The position numbers were made by a program, and so were the translations under genes. A stretch of 64,000 nucleotides of DNA from Bombus terrestris (taxonomy: Eukaryota; Arthropoda; Insecta; Hymenoptera; Apidae), in assembly GCF_910591885.1 (NCBI RefSeq), contig NC_063271.1, positions 16,547,001-16,611,000 of the forward strand. Reading direction: 5' to 3'. Numbering within the stretch: position 1 is the first letter of the stretch; every line of letters begins with the position of its first letter. Positions 24,213 through 35,949 of this stretch are shown piece by piece. A model generated the notes under the pieces. The model searched no databases. It saw nothing but the letters and a program-made list of their open reading frames with translations, and was not told the DNA's origin.

Positions 24213-27200
24213 CGTTTTCGAACGTCATTTTCGTCACGCCTTTTTCCAAATATTTGGTGGAGGGATTGTAGGGATATCGATGACTGGTTAGGCCTATTGG
24301 CACTTACGCTTCGATGTTATACTTGTATCGACGAAACCGTTGGAAAGTTTTGTTATCGCAGTTACATACGTAAGTGTGTACAGATTAACCATCGTACCTG
24401 ATTAACACTAACTCTTACCAAATCTGACAAAGTCAAATGACGAGTTTGAAGGTTTCGTTTAAAGTTTCATTTAAAATTGTACATTAGTCGTTATTTTTTC
24501 TTCTTCTTTTTTTGTTCATTCAACTTTATGTAAATTCTCGTATTGACAAAAATTGAGAAATCGAAAAATATAAGAATGTGCATAAAGTTAGACGAACGAA
24601 ATGAATAAGGGCAAATGCACAATTTTAAATAAAATTTTCTATGTCGTTTCACCGGGCTTGGTAAGATTAGCGTTGAACAAGGACAAAAGGCGCCTTTATC
24701 CGTCTAACACGGCATTCTCTTCCCATTCTCATATCGCATCCATTTACACGGTAACGTACGACTCTCGTACTCTGTATCTCTATATCTTTATGGTTATTCC
24801 AGACAATGCCAACAATAGAAAGAAAGATTGGTTCCTGACGGCTCGTAACGTATAGCTGGAAAAGTTAGAGTTGCAGAGAGCAACTTGTTAGAGTAGCGGC
24901 AATATGGAAGTTGTACTCGCACAGGTAAACTTGGCCATGTAGAAGTCTGGGCTGGGTTAGATCGTGTTCTAAACTCGAGTTACAGAGCTAAAATAACGTA
25001 TCCGGACGTGTAGATGATTCGAGTTAAAGCAAGCTTTATTTTTACTTATAGGAGGCAGCGAAACGAAAGGAATCAAACAAAATTGTTGCAGCCTCGTGCA
25101 GGTTTTTGAAGTCATAGGGGCTCGATCGTAAAACAAAATTCGTCGAACGAGCGGGTATTCTATTTACTTGATAAAGTTAAATATTATCGCCCGCGCTACA
25201 AAAGAAAAAATCTATTATCCATTTGTTCCTATCTCCACCATTTACATACACCGTTTTTGCAACGGTAAAATTCTTTTCCAAATCATTTTTTAACGAAAAG
25301 TACGAACAATGTTTTCCGCGTTACTCTGACGCGCTTTTATTTCGCCGTGCTTCATGCGGCTTTTGTCGCAGCCGCTAGCATTGAAATACGTGTCGCGGAA
25401 AGGTCGTAGTTGAAGCTGCGCAATAGTAAACGAAAAAAGGCGCGATATCGGTTCATGTTGTAGGCGATTCGGCGTAAACGCGTGGGAGAGATACTCTGCA
25501 ACGATTGCCGCGCTTTATTAACTAGCGTAGAGAAGTTGAAAGCGAGAGAAAATTTCAGTGACATCGATGAACACCCGGCGGTATGGAATACGGGTCACGC
25601 TTATCCCGGGCATCGGTTGGAATTACTCGCACGAGATACGACCACGGATAAACGTTTCGAGGAACTTTTCCGTTGTTCCCAGCGTCGTCTCCTCCGATTT
25701 GCGAAATCTTTCGTACTTTTTCCGTCGATGTAACGAGCGTAGTTTCGGTCCAATTGGAACAAGGGTCAAAGAAAGGAAGCGAAATTGCTTTTTGACTCTC
25801 GATGGCTCGCTAAATCGCGACCTAGCAAACAACGAATCAGCTTACGCGGAAATGCTGCATTTATGCATAAGAAGCGCGCAAGCCAATTTCTTCGAAGATA
25901 ACTACGTTCAATTAGCATAGAATTAATATCGTAAGGTCGGAATTTTTTTCCTTTTTATATAAAATGAAAACTGGTATTTTTAACGAGACTTTTTACTCGA
26001 GCAGAAAGAACGAGATTGGTTGTTGGTTGAAGTAGCAATAACGATGTGACGAATATCATCATTCGTTCGTTTCACTATTAATTTGATGACGTTTTAACGA
26101 CCAGGTATACCGGTTTCATGTTCTGTGCGAAACAATCAGATTGTGACGCGTATACGAGATATAAGCGGATCATAGAGTTTTGTACGTTTGTGTGGGAAAT
26201 GTTTAAAGATTCGGAAGATAAAAGAAGCGAGTAATAGAATTTAAGGATGCATAGAATTCACAGAATATGCAACGATATATAGGACATTCAAAGTATAATC
26301 TTCGTTAGGATATTTAAGAAGTACAACAAATATCTGTCCGGGTTTTAACACTTTAGTGTGACCGTAAAAATATAAATATTCGTATATCCACAATGTAAAT
26401 ATAAAAATTTCAAATAATATTTCTAAGTGATGTGGAATAATCGACGAGGAAGTAACAGTCGAAGACTGTTTGATGTACCCTTCTTGCGTGTCAGTATTGT
26501 TTCATAAAAATGAATTTAAAGGAAACTATTTGGAAATTGAGGTGGAAGATACCCTAAACTACGATAAAAAATACACACGTACACACTATTTATACATACG
26601 TACTGAGAGTGTTCCAAGGATGAAATGTTAAACAGCGTTGAATATTAAAAATTAGATTTTAAAAATTTAAAATTTTAAAAATTAGAATTTTAAAAATTAG
26701 AGGAAAATTAAGCCAGCTTACTGCTATTACTATTAGGACCGAGTATTATGTTGATATTAGATGTTACTAATCAGATGAATAATGAATGAACGAACAACGC
26801 AACGACAAGAACAAATTCTTTTTTTCGAATAAAGTCATCACACACACGCGCGCTTGTACGTTCACCTGAAGTATATAATAATTTATTATATTAATTAATA
26901 AGCCTATATACTCTACAATGATATAATTAGTTAATCGTTGAGCGTGGTATCGCAGGAAATGCGTGGATGAAACGTGCAAGCGCATGTTTATGCTCGAACG
27001 AGAAACTAAGTTTATCGAATAATTGAAAATATTCCGCGAACCTATTCCATAGAATTAAATAAAACGTGGCTTTAAACGTTATAAAATTCCTTCTTCTTCT
27101 CGTCTATTCGATTTAAACCCGACTTTTTCGCGCCTTCTTCTCGAACGACAGTAAATTAGAGTTGGAAATATTTAACGTCTCAAATAAATAAATAAATAAA

Positions 27201-27670
27201 AACTAATCGAAATTCTGGATTGCGTGATTGTGGGAATAATTTTCCCAAGTATTGAAAATTCAGGCAACATAAAGAAAGAGCTTAATACGTAAAGATCGAA
27301 AGAATGATCGAAAAGTAAAATAGAATTACCTGTCTGTATTATTTATTCCCGAAACTAATGAACTAAATAGAAAGCGAATGAAGGTGAATTTTCTTTTGAA
27401 ATTTTATCTCGCATGGGCAAATTACTCTATACTTTGTAGTACGTATACAGGAAATTCAATTTTCATTTAAATGCAGTGCACGTAACCTCTGGTCTATCGA
27501 AAGGAGAAACCTACCTGAAGAGTTCAATTCTGCCATGTGATATTTAGACTCATTCTTCTTTCATACATTTTTTCTATATTTCCATTTTAACCTCGTTTCT
27601 CCTTTCTCCGCTACCGATAATTTCGCGTTTCTGTCTCCTCCAATGTTCCATCTGTCCACGATCTGTGCAG
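24213..27670. other. Stretch with GC-richer ORF island, no firm gene
   Basis: At 25482-25920 two overlapping + frames are open for 83 and 120 codons in DNA richer in GC than the flanks. The first begins MGEILCNDCRALLTSVEKLK, faintly like the second half of a ZAD-type zinc finger, but the cysteines are too few to claim it. 24601-24855 has an 84-codon ATG ORF without motifs. 26640-26700 is ATTTTAAAAATTAGA low complexity. The rest is featureless. Confidence 0.4.
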
Positions 27671-27779
27671 TGTACGGGTGTCTCGTAGAATTTGAATTTC
27701 AATGCGCCGACAATGAGTTACCTACCTGCGGTTTGGAAATTATTTTTCATCGTCCTATTCGAGAGAGTTTACGCAATAG
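27671..27779 (+). CDS. Candidate first coding exon with signal peptide
   Basis: An acceptor (CTGTGCAG, AG at 27669-27670) opens 42 nt of 5' UTR with an in-frame TAG at 27686. ATG at 27713 then starts MSYLPAVWKLFF followed by IVLFERVYA, a good secretory signal peptide: short N-region, hydrophobic core, small residue at the cleavage end. After 22 codons plus one base the exon ends in a strong donor (ATAG-GTAAAT, GT at 27780). A phase-1 intron right after a signal peptide is typical of secreted and cell-surface proteins. The mature protein lies in exons I could not locate. Short length leaves room for chance, but the upstream stop, signal peptide and both splice sites agree. Confidence 0.5.
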
Positions 27780-29325
27780 GTAAATTTCGTTTGTTTCGAT
27801 AAGTCGGTTAAATTAGAAGCGATGCATAATAAAATACGGGTAAAATGTTTCGGGCGAGAAAGACTCCGTGGAACAGCGATTAACCTTTCGCGATTGCATG
27901 TAGATTCGATGACGAACTCGAAGATTCTTTATATCGAATAACCTTTGAAGCCACCATCTATGTTTATTTGTTAAGATTCAGATTCAAGTGATCGACCATT
28001 TCTGATTTCAAAGAGATGGCTTGGCTTTCTTATTTAGAAGTTTTACATTCGATCTTATGTACGAAGGGAACATGAATCTTTATATTACTGCAGGGAAAGC
28101 TTGAAAGTTGGGGAAAAGGTAATTTCGTATTCTACATTCACCTTTGTTCAATTCATTTTTATGTAAATCATTCCGCGACACAGATAATCGCAATAGAAAA
28201 GGACTGAAACTTCGATAAAAACGTCCCGACAATCCGATAAAAATTGTCTATGCAAAGATATTTAATGTTTTCCACGGCTTTCCTCGATCCAATGTTTGTT
28301 ATCTAATTTTCTATTCGTGCATTTATTCTTCAGACTCGACGAAAAGATTCGCGGACATATATACACGTGGTTTCACGAAATTCTCGGGAAACCGTCCAAT
28401 TTTCCAATCGTCAGAAAGATTCAGTCATTGATATGAAAATTGGTTTTGTTCCGCTTTCGAAATTTTTCAATTCGTCGTACTCGGGTTTTTGAATCCAATT
28501 GGTCTGCCCCCAACAATCTTACGACGAATCGCTCGCTAGGAGACGCCTCCATAGATGTCGGTAGAATTCGTCCAAGTCAAAAATATCCGTGGATCGTCTA
28601 CCCCCTGCGGAGCAAAACAGATTTCAAGAAAATTCTCTCCGCCCATTACCCAGCAGTGTTTCGTCTTAATGAACAGTTCAAAAGACTATTAATCAGAGGA
28701 TACGCCGCACGAAATCCTTTTTACGATCCGTCCCACAGTTTGCTAACCGTCGCCAGTAACAAACTCCAATCTGTTCCACAATCAACTCTAATTTCGAGGC
28801 AATCGGTCGATCGCACGGCTGGCGGACGTAAATCTCCACGCTAATTTCATTTTGGCATTCCAAATCGTATCTCGAAATGGAAATCACGTCCGAATACCCG
28901 GAAGATATAGTTCGCGGACCATCTCCGCGGGAAACATCGACTTTCTTTATTAATTCGTAATTGAGACTAATTTGTGTGGTTCGCGTGCTGTAATTCTCCG
29001 TATGTGCGTATAGCGCACGCGTGTGTGCGAGATACGTGAGGGGGGAAAAAATGTGTGGGCGAATGGGAAAGACAGGGGCGGAAAAGAAATGTAGACGCAC
29101 AGTGGTTGCAAACAGTATCCGTACGTCGGTGTATTTACTGCTTCATCTACGTTGGCGGATAAGGTGAGGCAGCTTCAAATTGATACATCACCAATTTTAT
29201 TAAGTTTTCTTCTTTCTAAAATTTGTTCAAAATCGTCGACGATGGTCGTCTATTCTGTGGCACGTACGTGCCGGTGGCTGTGAAATTGCAGCAAGTCGTA
29301 TACGATGGAGGACGAGAGGAAGTTT

Positions 29326-29350
29326 AAAAAAAAAAAAAAAAAAAAAAAAA
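29326..29350. repeat. poly(A) tract
   Basis: A run of about 25 A with no recognised retroelement body upstream. Confidence 0.8.
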
Positions 29351-30189
29351 GGATAAAAGAAACGCGACAGTTTTAGAAACAAAGAAAAGTTGTAATTGAT
29401 AAGAAGAATTGGATTGCGAACAAGCTTGATACGGATGACTGTCTTCAACGTTGTTGGTGATGAAAGTTGCAATTAGTACGTAAGGTGCAGTTATCGTACA
29501 CAGTTTTGTGAATTTTAAACTTCCCTTCGATCGCCGCTGTATCTCGTTTTTAGACGCGTTTCGACGTTCGGCGTTCGAACACGTTAAAAAGTATTTTTCC
29601 GACACGCAATAAAACGTTTCGTAAAATATACGATCTTCTAAAGTGAGATTTACGCGTCGTACAATTTTACGAGCAGTTTGTTCGAAAATGTGCCTCTTAA
29701 ATGCTTAAGTCACTTGCACTATTTTTAGAATTAATCGTATATTCTAGCTGCTGACTTACGATAATAAAAGATAATGGATTTTGTTGAAAAGACAAGTGAG
29801 AAACGAACAGATTTATCTTTTTATATCGCATATATGTATTGTAATTTTGCACCATTACATTGTTACATTCTCATCTGCTTCGATAACGAAATTTTCTGTT
29901 CCGTACGCTTTAAAGGCTCCAAGATACTTCGTGGTTCGATGGAACGTAGAATATAGCAGATCCATCGTGTCTTTACATTTTATCTTTTATCACTGACCTC
30001 TCACCTGCATATAATGTGAATTATAACGTCATTTCAGCATCCGCCTTTTCAGCGAAAGGTGTAAAACGCGAAACTCCTCTTCGAGATCCATCGATGTTTC
30101 CATAAAACATTTTGTATGGGGTATTACCTTACACGACACTTTAAGCTTTATAAACAACGTTTTCTCACTCAGTTACATCATACGAGTTA

Positions 30190-30340
30190 CGCCATTGCCA
30201 AATGTTAGCCCGACATTAATAAAATTACAAGATAAAACAGTCGTTTCGTTGCAATTTCATTCTACGTTATAACAGCCACACGTACTCCGTGTTTGACGAG
30301 TATACTCGTCACCGCTTACCTTTTGCGACACATTCTAGGC
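30190..30340. repeat. Palindrome-bearing dispersed repeat, copy b
   Basis: It contains the perfect 16-bp palindrome GACGAGTATACTCGTC at 30295-30310, preceded by ATAACAGCCACACGTACTCC and, further left, ACAGTCGTTTCGTTGCAATT. Both flanks match other copies (22075, 45880). Confidence 0.8.
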
Positions 30341-30517
30341 ACACGCTTTCAAAGAGATCTGGAAGAGCTGATTAATCGTATCATAAATTCACTTATCACT
30401 CTTTCGCTTTTTATCGAGCAATTATCACAATTTATTAATCACTGACAATTAGTCGGCTAAATGGTAACATGGACCGTTAGCATGGAAATGTAGAAGCATT
30501 TCAGCGTTCGCTGCGTA

Positions 30518-30577
30518 CACGGGATTTATCGTAAAATACGGGATTTATCGTAAAATACGGGATGTATCGTAAAAATA
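30518..30577. repeat. 19-bp tandem repeat, three units
   Basis: ACGGGATTTATCGTAAAAT is repeated three times, with one substitution and an extra A in the last unit. Confidence 0.9.
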
Positions 30578-31395
30578 CAAGTAGAGTAGAAATGCGTTTA
30601 TTGAAACAAAACTTTAATTAACGCCCAATTAACGGAACGTTTGCTGGTATTATTCGAGCAAAGAGCGATACGTAGCGAGAAAAATTGGTAAGCTTCCATT
30701 ATACAAACTCCAATTATATAAACTGTTCTCGTTTTCTGACAACTTTAGATAAATCGTCTTCCGCCATATTTGTCGAACGCGGTTTAACATCCGCAGCGGT
30801 CTCTCTGAATACCGTAAAATCTGTGAAATGGAAGAAACGCATTTTGATCGTTCGCCTGTGCAACAGAACGAACGTTTCTACGTCGCTTTTGTTATTAAAT
30901 GGTTTCGTAGAAAGTATTACGTGTTTCGTAGTATAGAGCCTTTTAATACAGTGAAAATACGGTCAGTTGGAAAAATCTGCGTACATCTCTTGGATAGAAA
31001 AAATATTTTCTACGTAAAGACGCAGGCAGAGAGGCGTGTGCAGTTGTTTAAGCTGTAAGCTGTTTGATAAATGTATTTTTAATATCTTTCTCGATAAATC
31101 CTCGTACATAGAAATACTCCGAAGTGCTTTCACGTTTCTCTGCTAACGATTGATATTACATTTAGCCGACTAAAAGATTATGACGCGTCAGAACGCCTAG
31201 CGTTGCAGCGCGTGAAGTAGATGCGACAGGAACACGTTTACGCGTATACGGTAATAACTTTTAGTTAAATATCAACGTTTTCCTGACTTATCGCTCGTAC
31301 GCAGAGACGAGCTCTGTCACGAAGCTGATCCTCGCTTTAAATTCTTACGTACTTCGACGATATGATTATTTAACGGGGTGTCCTGAATTAGAATG

Positions 31396-32022
31396 TTCTA
31401 AAACAGCGTCTCTTTGTGATTTTTTTTAGAAGGGAAAGAAAGAAACGAAGTTATTGAATTTTGAGGTGTGGCTTTATATATATTTAACGAATGCAACAAA
31501 TTTTTTTTAATGTTAACAAAAAAATTATATCAGATTTCTAATCGTTTTCAGTCGGCGTGAAAGATTCACCTGGTAATTCTTGACTGAAACGGAAAAACTA
31601 GAAAGGATTAAATTATTATATATTTTTCTTCTCGATGAACTAAAAAAGTTTGTCAAAAAGTTGATTTAAATAATTGTTATAGCACCTTGAAGTTTATTCT
31701 TTCTTCTTAAAAAACACATTTTTTTATTTTCCGCCTTCTTTTTTTTTTAGTCCATAAAAGAAAGATATAAAAGAAAAGAAAAATATATAATAATTTAATC
31801 CTTTTTTGGTTCTTCGTTTCAGTCGAGGATCACGCCGATTGAAAAATGCAGCCCATGAAATAGGCTTAGAAATAATTTTACGCTGTTATAATTTTTCTTT
31901 TACTTTAAAAAGAAATTTTTTGTATTCTTTAAATATATATAAAAACATACCTCAAAATTCAATAACTTCGTTTCTTTCTTTTCCTTCTAAAAAAAAAATC
32001 ACAAAAAGACGCTGTTTTAGAA
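31396..32022. mobile_element. Long inverted-repeat element, ~230-bp arms
   Basis: The left arm starts TTCTAAAACAGCGTCTCTTT. The right arm ends in its complement AAAAGACGCTGTTTTAGAA. Inside, matching inverted blocks include AACGAAGTTATTGAATTTTG, CAGTCGGCGTGA and GGATTAAATTATTATATATT, so the arms run about 31396-31635 and 31780-32022 around roughly 140 bp. The arms differ at many sites, so the insertion is old. There is no transposase, and the flanking bases show no clear target duplication. It is probably a non-autonomous foldback DNA element. If transcribed it would fold into a long hairpin. Confidence 0.85.
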
Positions 32023-32888
32023 GTGATTAACTTGCGATTTATCGTATATTTCATCTGTTGAAGTAACTTCATGAAAAATTCTACATCTTTATTTATGTAT
32101 ATCCATGGCCTGGAGACTGCTATTACGCAGATATATTGCAAATAAGGAGCGGCGCATATTATCCTACCCTTGAATGTATATTATGTTCTGGGTTGCAAGG
32201 TCTAGGAACAAAGAAACTAATAAACAGATTTCTCTTTATGTTCCCTGTAGCCTCTAGCCAAAGCCAGAAGCTTACCTTTTTTGGTAATATTCTTTTGCCA
32301 TAAATTTATGAACGTGCTCCCTATCCTTCCATTTTCTAGTAATACTAAAAGATTAAGGATCTGAATCAATATTATATTATATTTATACCTTTAATCATTT
32401 CAGTATACTTTTCTATTACAAATTCATCCACTCGTTCTTCGATCAGTCAACGTCAAACTCAACATCATTCAAAACACGAATTAAACGACGAACGAGAAAC
32501 GCCAGTTCTACGAAACATAGAAAAATAGAAACATTCCGATTTTTCTGATGAAACGTTATCGTTTCGAGTCAGGTGTTTCCGTTCGATGCGTAACATTTTT
32601 TACAATTGAAAGTGAAATTGTCGAGCATCGTTGAAAAAAAATTCTACGTCGCAGCATGTACGAGCAATTTCAGATAAACACAGTTTATATTTTAATCGAT
32701 GAACGGAGGCTCGATCTCGAGAACGTTTGTCGAAATTAATATTTGTAATCGTGGATTTCGATAATCCGAGAATTAGCTTTTACCTGATAGAAAAGAACTT
32801 AATGGTAAAATATTGTTTTGTCAAACGAGAGGCTGTCTTTAAGTTTCAATCATATCGGATACTTCGATTTCTTTAGGTGACTTTGATA
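32023..32888. other. Stretch without recognised gene
   Basis: I see no gene. The block 32150-32260 (CCTACCCTTGAATG, TGTTCTGGGTTGC, AAGGTCTAGG) has a composition unlike its surroundings and may be mobile-element debris, family unknown. Confidence 0.4.
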
Positions 32889-33237
32889 TTAACCCTTTGC
32901 ACTCCGAATTTTATTTCAATTTCGTTACCAGCAGCTCGCAACGCTTTTAAATTCAATTTGAAATTTACTTTAACTAAAAAAGAAGACAATTTAAATAAAC
33001 AAAGGAAGAAACAAATTCATTTAAATACCAGTTTTATTCACACTATTGTCGTACCTTGTAATTTTTAAGTGTATGGTATATCTTGGAACAACTTCCAGGA
33101 TGCAATCCTGGCTTTTTTTTCGCGCGTTTCACAAAAAAAGGTGGGTCTGAAAGAATGTCTAGTGGGACTCGACAAAGGAGTTCCTGAGGTAAAAACTGAT
33201 GTCGAGTCACACTCCACACAGGAATACAAAAGGTTAA
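32889..33237. mobile_element. piggyBac-type MITE, TTAA-flanked
   Basis: The element starts TTAACCCTTTGCACTCC. Its right end, read on the other strand, is TTAACCTTTTGTATTCC. TTAA, the piggyBac target duplication, is at both borders (32889-32892 and 33234-33237). Beside the right end is GTGTGGAGTGTGACTCGAC and, inside it, a related GAGTCCCAC block. At 349 bp it has no transposase frame. Two ORFs here are shadows. Confidence 0.8.
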
Positions 33238-34894
33238 ATATGCCATGTATCGTTCGTGTACATACATAATTTTCTAATGTAATTTGATTAAATCCGCATG
33301 TTGCACGGTTGCACTTGATTGTCCGTGCGTTAAACCACCAAGATCAATTTACTGCCGGTATCGACATTAGTACTGACATTGCTAGTATTACGCTTGACGC
33401 TTTACGCCATCAAGATCATGAAAATCTATTTCGTCTATTTTTTGACATATGCCATGCAATTTCACTCCTTATCGATATATTTCAATTTAACTTTATTCCA
33501 ACTTGATCGTGGCGTTTGAAATTAGAGAAAAACGTAAAATAATAAACAGAAAATAATTCTAGTAGTTTCTTACAATAATTTTCTAAAACGATGCTACGCT
33601 ATTGATAAAAATATATAAAATAACGCGTAGGGCAACTGCTGTATCATTTTACCGTGTTGCTGATTTTATCGATATAGATGTAAATTCGAAATATCAAATA
33701 TCTTGACAGGATATTCGACCGGTGATCAAGCTCCTATAAACTCGATGGTATAAACTCTTGGCAAATTATATCGTAAGCATTAAGAATTTGCTATAAATCG
33801 TTCGTCGTGCCGTAAAACGTATCAGTTACAGAGCTGATAAAATTTTTCCATCGACGAACGAAATAGACACGCGAATATTTATTCACTCGACCGTGTAACA
33901 CTGGCAATTTGCAAGTCGTGCCAAATCCGCCGACACGGTTTTGCCTCTTTCTCGCCATAAAACGCACGTGTCAAGAGATTCGTGTGACAATCGATTGCGT
34001 TGCTCTTGCTTGGTGATGTTAATCGTAATTAGAAATATGTGCGCACGAATAAATTTGCAAATAAAGCCAAGAGCAGCTTGCAGCTTGCAATTTCCGTTCC
34101 GTCGGGCGATACTGCGCGAACATATCGAAGAGGACAACAGAGTCTCATAAACAAGCGAATCTGCTAAACAAGATCTAAAATGTTAAAAACACGTCGCTGA
34201 TGGCCACGAGTGGTTTACTGGATATCGAAACTTTAAACTACGTTTCTAATTCGCGAGATGCGCGGGTTACTCGTGAGATAAACGAGATATAGTGGAAACT
34301 CATTGTCTAACTCGCTACAAGTTGCAAAGAAGAAGCCACTGATCATTACTACGACGTCGTGCACTGTGCACATTGATTCGTTTGAAACGAGGTCTCTTTA
34401 TTTTTAAGCGAACTCTATTTATTACCGAACCGAGGTTTTACCAATCTACGCAATTAAATTTTTGCGTTTGCACGCGAAAATTTTATCCGTCGCTAGACCC
34501 TTGACCCAGACTAGTCGACCAAACTCGCGTTTCCGCAGGGAGAGACTTACTCAAATTTCTCATCGACCGCTCAATCGACCCGTTTGTACCGTAACTACCC
34601 TTAGGTAACACGAAAACAGAGGTCCTTGTGTCCCGGAGTACCACAGCACAGCTATGTGCCTGACGATATACGCGTTAATAAGCCACGACCCATGCGCATT
34701 CTTGAACCCGATAACAGGATAGTTGCGTTCATGCGTAACATTAACATTCGTCATTTTTTCGATCAATTTACTTTATCCAATTCTATGGGATTCACGTTGC
34801 AACTATGAAAAGAATTTGCGACTGTTTAGTCGGTATTTTTCTTCTTGCTATTTATTACTCTTCCACCTTTTTCTTTCTTTTTGTACGTGAAGAA
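33238..34894. other. Stretch without recognised gene
   Basis: Short opposing ORFs at 33309-33506, 33883-34150 and 34560-34808 carry no family motif. Within 33320-33425 a faint internal duplication is seen (CGTTAAACCACCAAGATCA versus CTTTACGCCATCAAGATCA). Confidence 0.4.
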
Positions 34895-35446
34895 ATCCTC
34901 ATGAACACTCCGCTGCTGCTAATAATCGGTAACAGTAGAGTAGTGTCGGACTCTTACCGACTAAAATTTCACGATGATCATCCTACGCGTACGACAGGAG
35001 TGCTCCAGGAACCTCTCATGAATTGTCTTCAGTTGCACCCTTTTCCGTCGTCCTCTTGTTCGAGCCAATCCTAATAATTCTCCGACTGTTGAATTTGATG
35101 CTAGGATGGGGAGGGGGGGCATTGCCCCTAGCGTTATCCCCTGTTTTAGTCGTGGGTCCGTTGGGACGGCGATGAAGCGGTTCTAGGGCCGCCTGACCGC
35201 CATCCCCCTGCATGCGTTATCCTACAAGGGTGAGAGTTCTTCTTTCTCTCCCTTTCTGCTCGCTCGCAAAAGAGGCGGATAGCCTCGTATTCCTATGGTT
35301 CGCTCTCAACATCGTTTTTAGAATCGCCCAGGGTGTGTCAATCTTTCACCTATGACGTGCCGCAGGAAGTAGCTGTGTAGCTCCCACGCCGGACAAAGCT
35401 CCAGCGCGTGCTGCGCCGTGTCCCTGCCTGCCCTTCCTGCTTTTTA
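34895..35446 (-). mobile_element. 5'-truncated R1-like non-LTR retrotransposon
   Basis: This GC-rich block on the minus strand holds the last part of a reverse-transcriptase polyprotein (35146-35440) and a 3' UTR. The 3' UTR has TTTTAGTCGGTAAGAGTCCG at about 34945-34975, which I take as typical of R1-like elements, though from general familiarity only. The 5' end is cut at about 35446, as expected for incomplete reverse transcription. No poly(A) or target duplication is evident. Confidence 0.75.
35146..35440 (-). pseudogene. Non-LTR retrotransposon ORF2 C-terminal remnant
   Basis: In minus frame from 35440 the translation reads RDTAQHALELCPAWELHSYF, then LRHVIGERL. This matches the C-terminal cysteine-histidine region of R1/I-type elements, in which DTA, HxL and CPAW blocks follow a CxxC. 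After a frameshift it continues as IRLFCERAERERKK, the usual charged tail, and stops at TAA (35146-35148). The reverse transcriptase and endonuclease domains are absent. Confidence 0.75.
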
Positions 35447-35757
35447 AAATTCGCGATTTAAAATTTATATTAATTTATATTATATTTAAAATTTTCGCGA
35501 TTCAACGTTCAAATTGAAATCTTTTTCGTTCTTCATTAAGTTAAGATTACTAGAAAATAATCGTAAATGCTGCTTTATAATCATATAATTCAAGTTAGAA
35601 GTGTGCACATACCTTACTATTATATATAGAATGAGCAAATACTGTTTACTAATATCTTCTACACGTTTCAACGATATATTCTGGACGTTTTGCTTGCGAC
35701 GAAATAACGAATGAGACTGGTTTGTTGAAATAAACGAAGCCTTGTTATAATGCGTCG
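35447..35757. other. AT-rich spacer
   Basis: AT-rich with AAATTTATATTAATTTATAT-like low complexity at the start. No gene is seen. Confidence 0.5.
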
Positions 35758-35949
35758 CTATCAATTGTTACCAAGGCGCCACAGTGGCCTCCCCTGACCA
35801 CCAATAAGATAAATGGTCCATTGGGGAACAATGTTGTCTTACATCGTCATTTTATTATTATTTTGCCATTATATGCTTGGAACAATAAAAATATTCCCGT
35901 GGCGTGCTGAGTGAAACATGTGATTTCGGCGTGTCAGTCAAAGTGTTAA
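35758..35949. mobile_element. piggyBac-type element fragment, right end
   Basis: The block ends CGGCGTGTCAGTCAAAGTGTTAA, shown here as GTCAGTCAAAGTGTTAA, with TTAA at 35946-35949. It contains GGCGTGCTGAGTG and an AATAAA near 35885. It looks like the 3' terminus of a piggyBac-like element. I cannot find a matching left TTAA end, so it is truncated. Confidence 0.5.

Larger units (their letters stand above)
27780..31395. other. Stretch with ambiguous ORF island and a repeat copy
   Basis: At 28440-29100 a GC-richer island is open on both strands (+ 134 codons to 28844; - 135 codons from 29100). Neither frame has a recognisable motif or a good ATG, and they overlap for about 150 bp, so at most one is real. 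A poly(A) run is at 29326-29350. A 19-bp unit (ACGGGATTTATCGTAAAAT) repeats three times at 30518-30577. If the signal-peptide exon is real, this may be its intron. Confidence 0.4.

Noticed and set aside
22664..24401. Many overlapping ORFs of 65-106 codons with repeated GRRPLPLPRVNGQG-type peptides
   Set aside because: They are frames of the 114-bp repeat array on both strands, and variant units break them in different places.
25482..25733. Possible ZAD-type zinc finger (EILCNDCRALL)
   Set aside because: Only one CxxC pair is present and the rest of the fold is missing, so resemblance is too weak to call.
26345..26370. TTAACACTTTAGTGTGACC resembling a piggyBac end
   Set aside because: No opposite end or second copy was found in the window.
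28440..29100. Opposing ORFs of 134 and 135 codons
   Set aside because: They overlap on opposite strands, start at non-ATG codons and show no motif. I left them as an ambiguous island rather than a gene.
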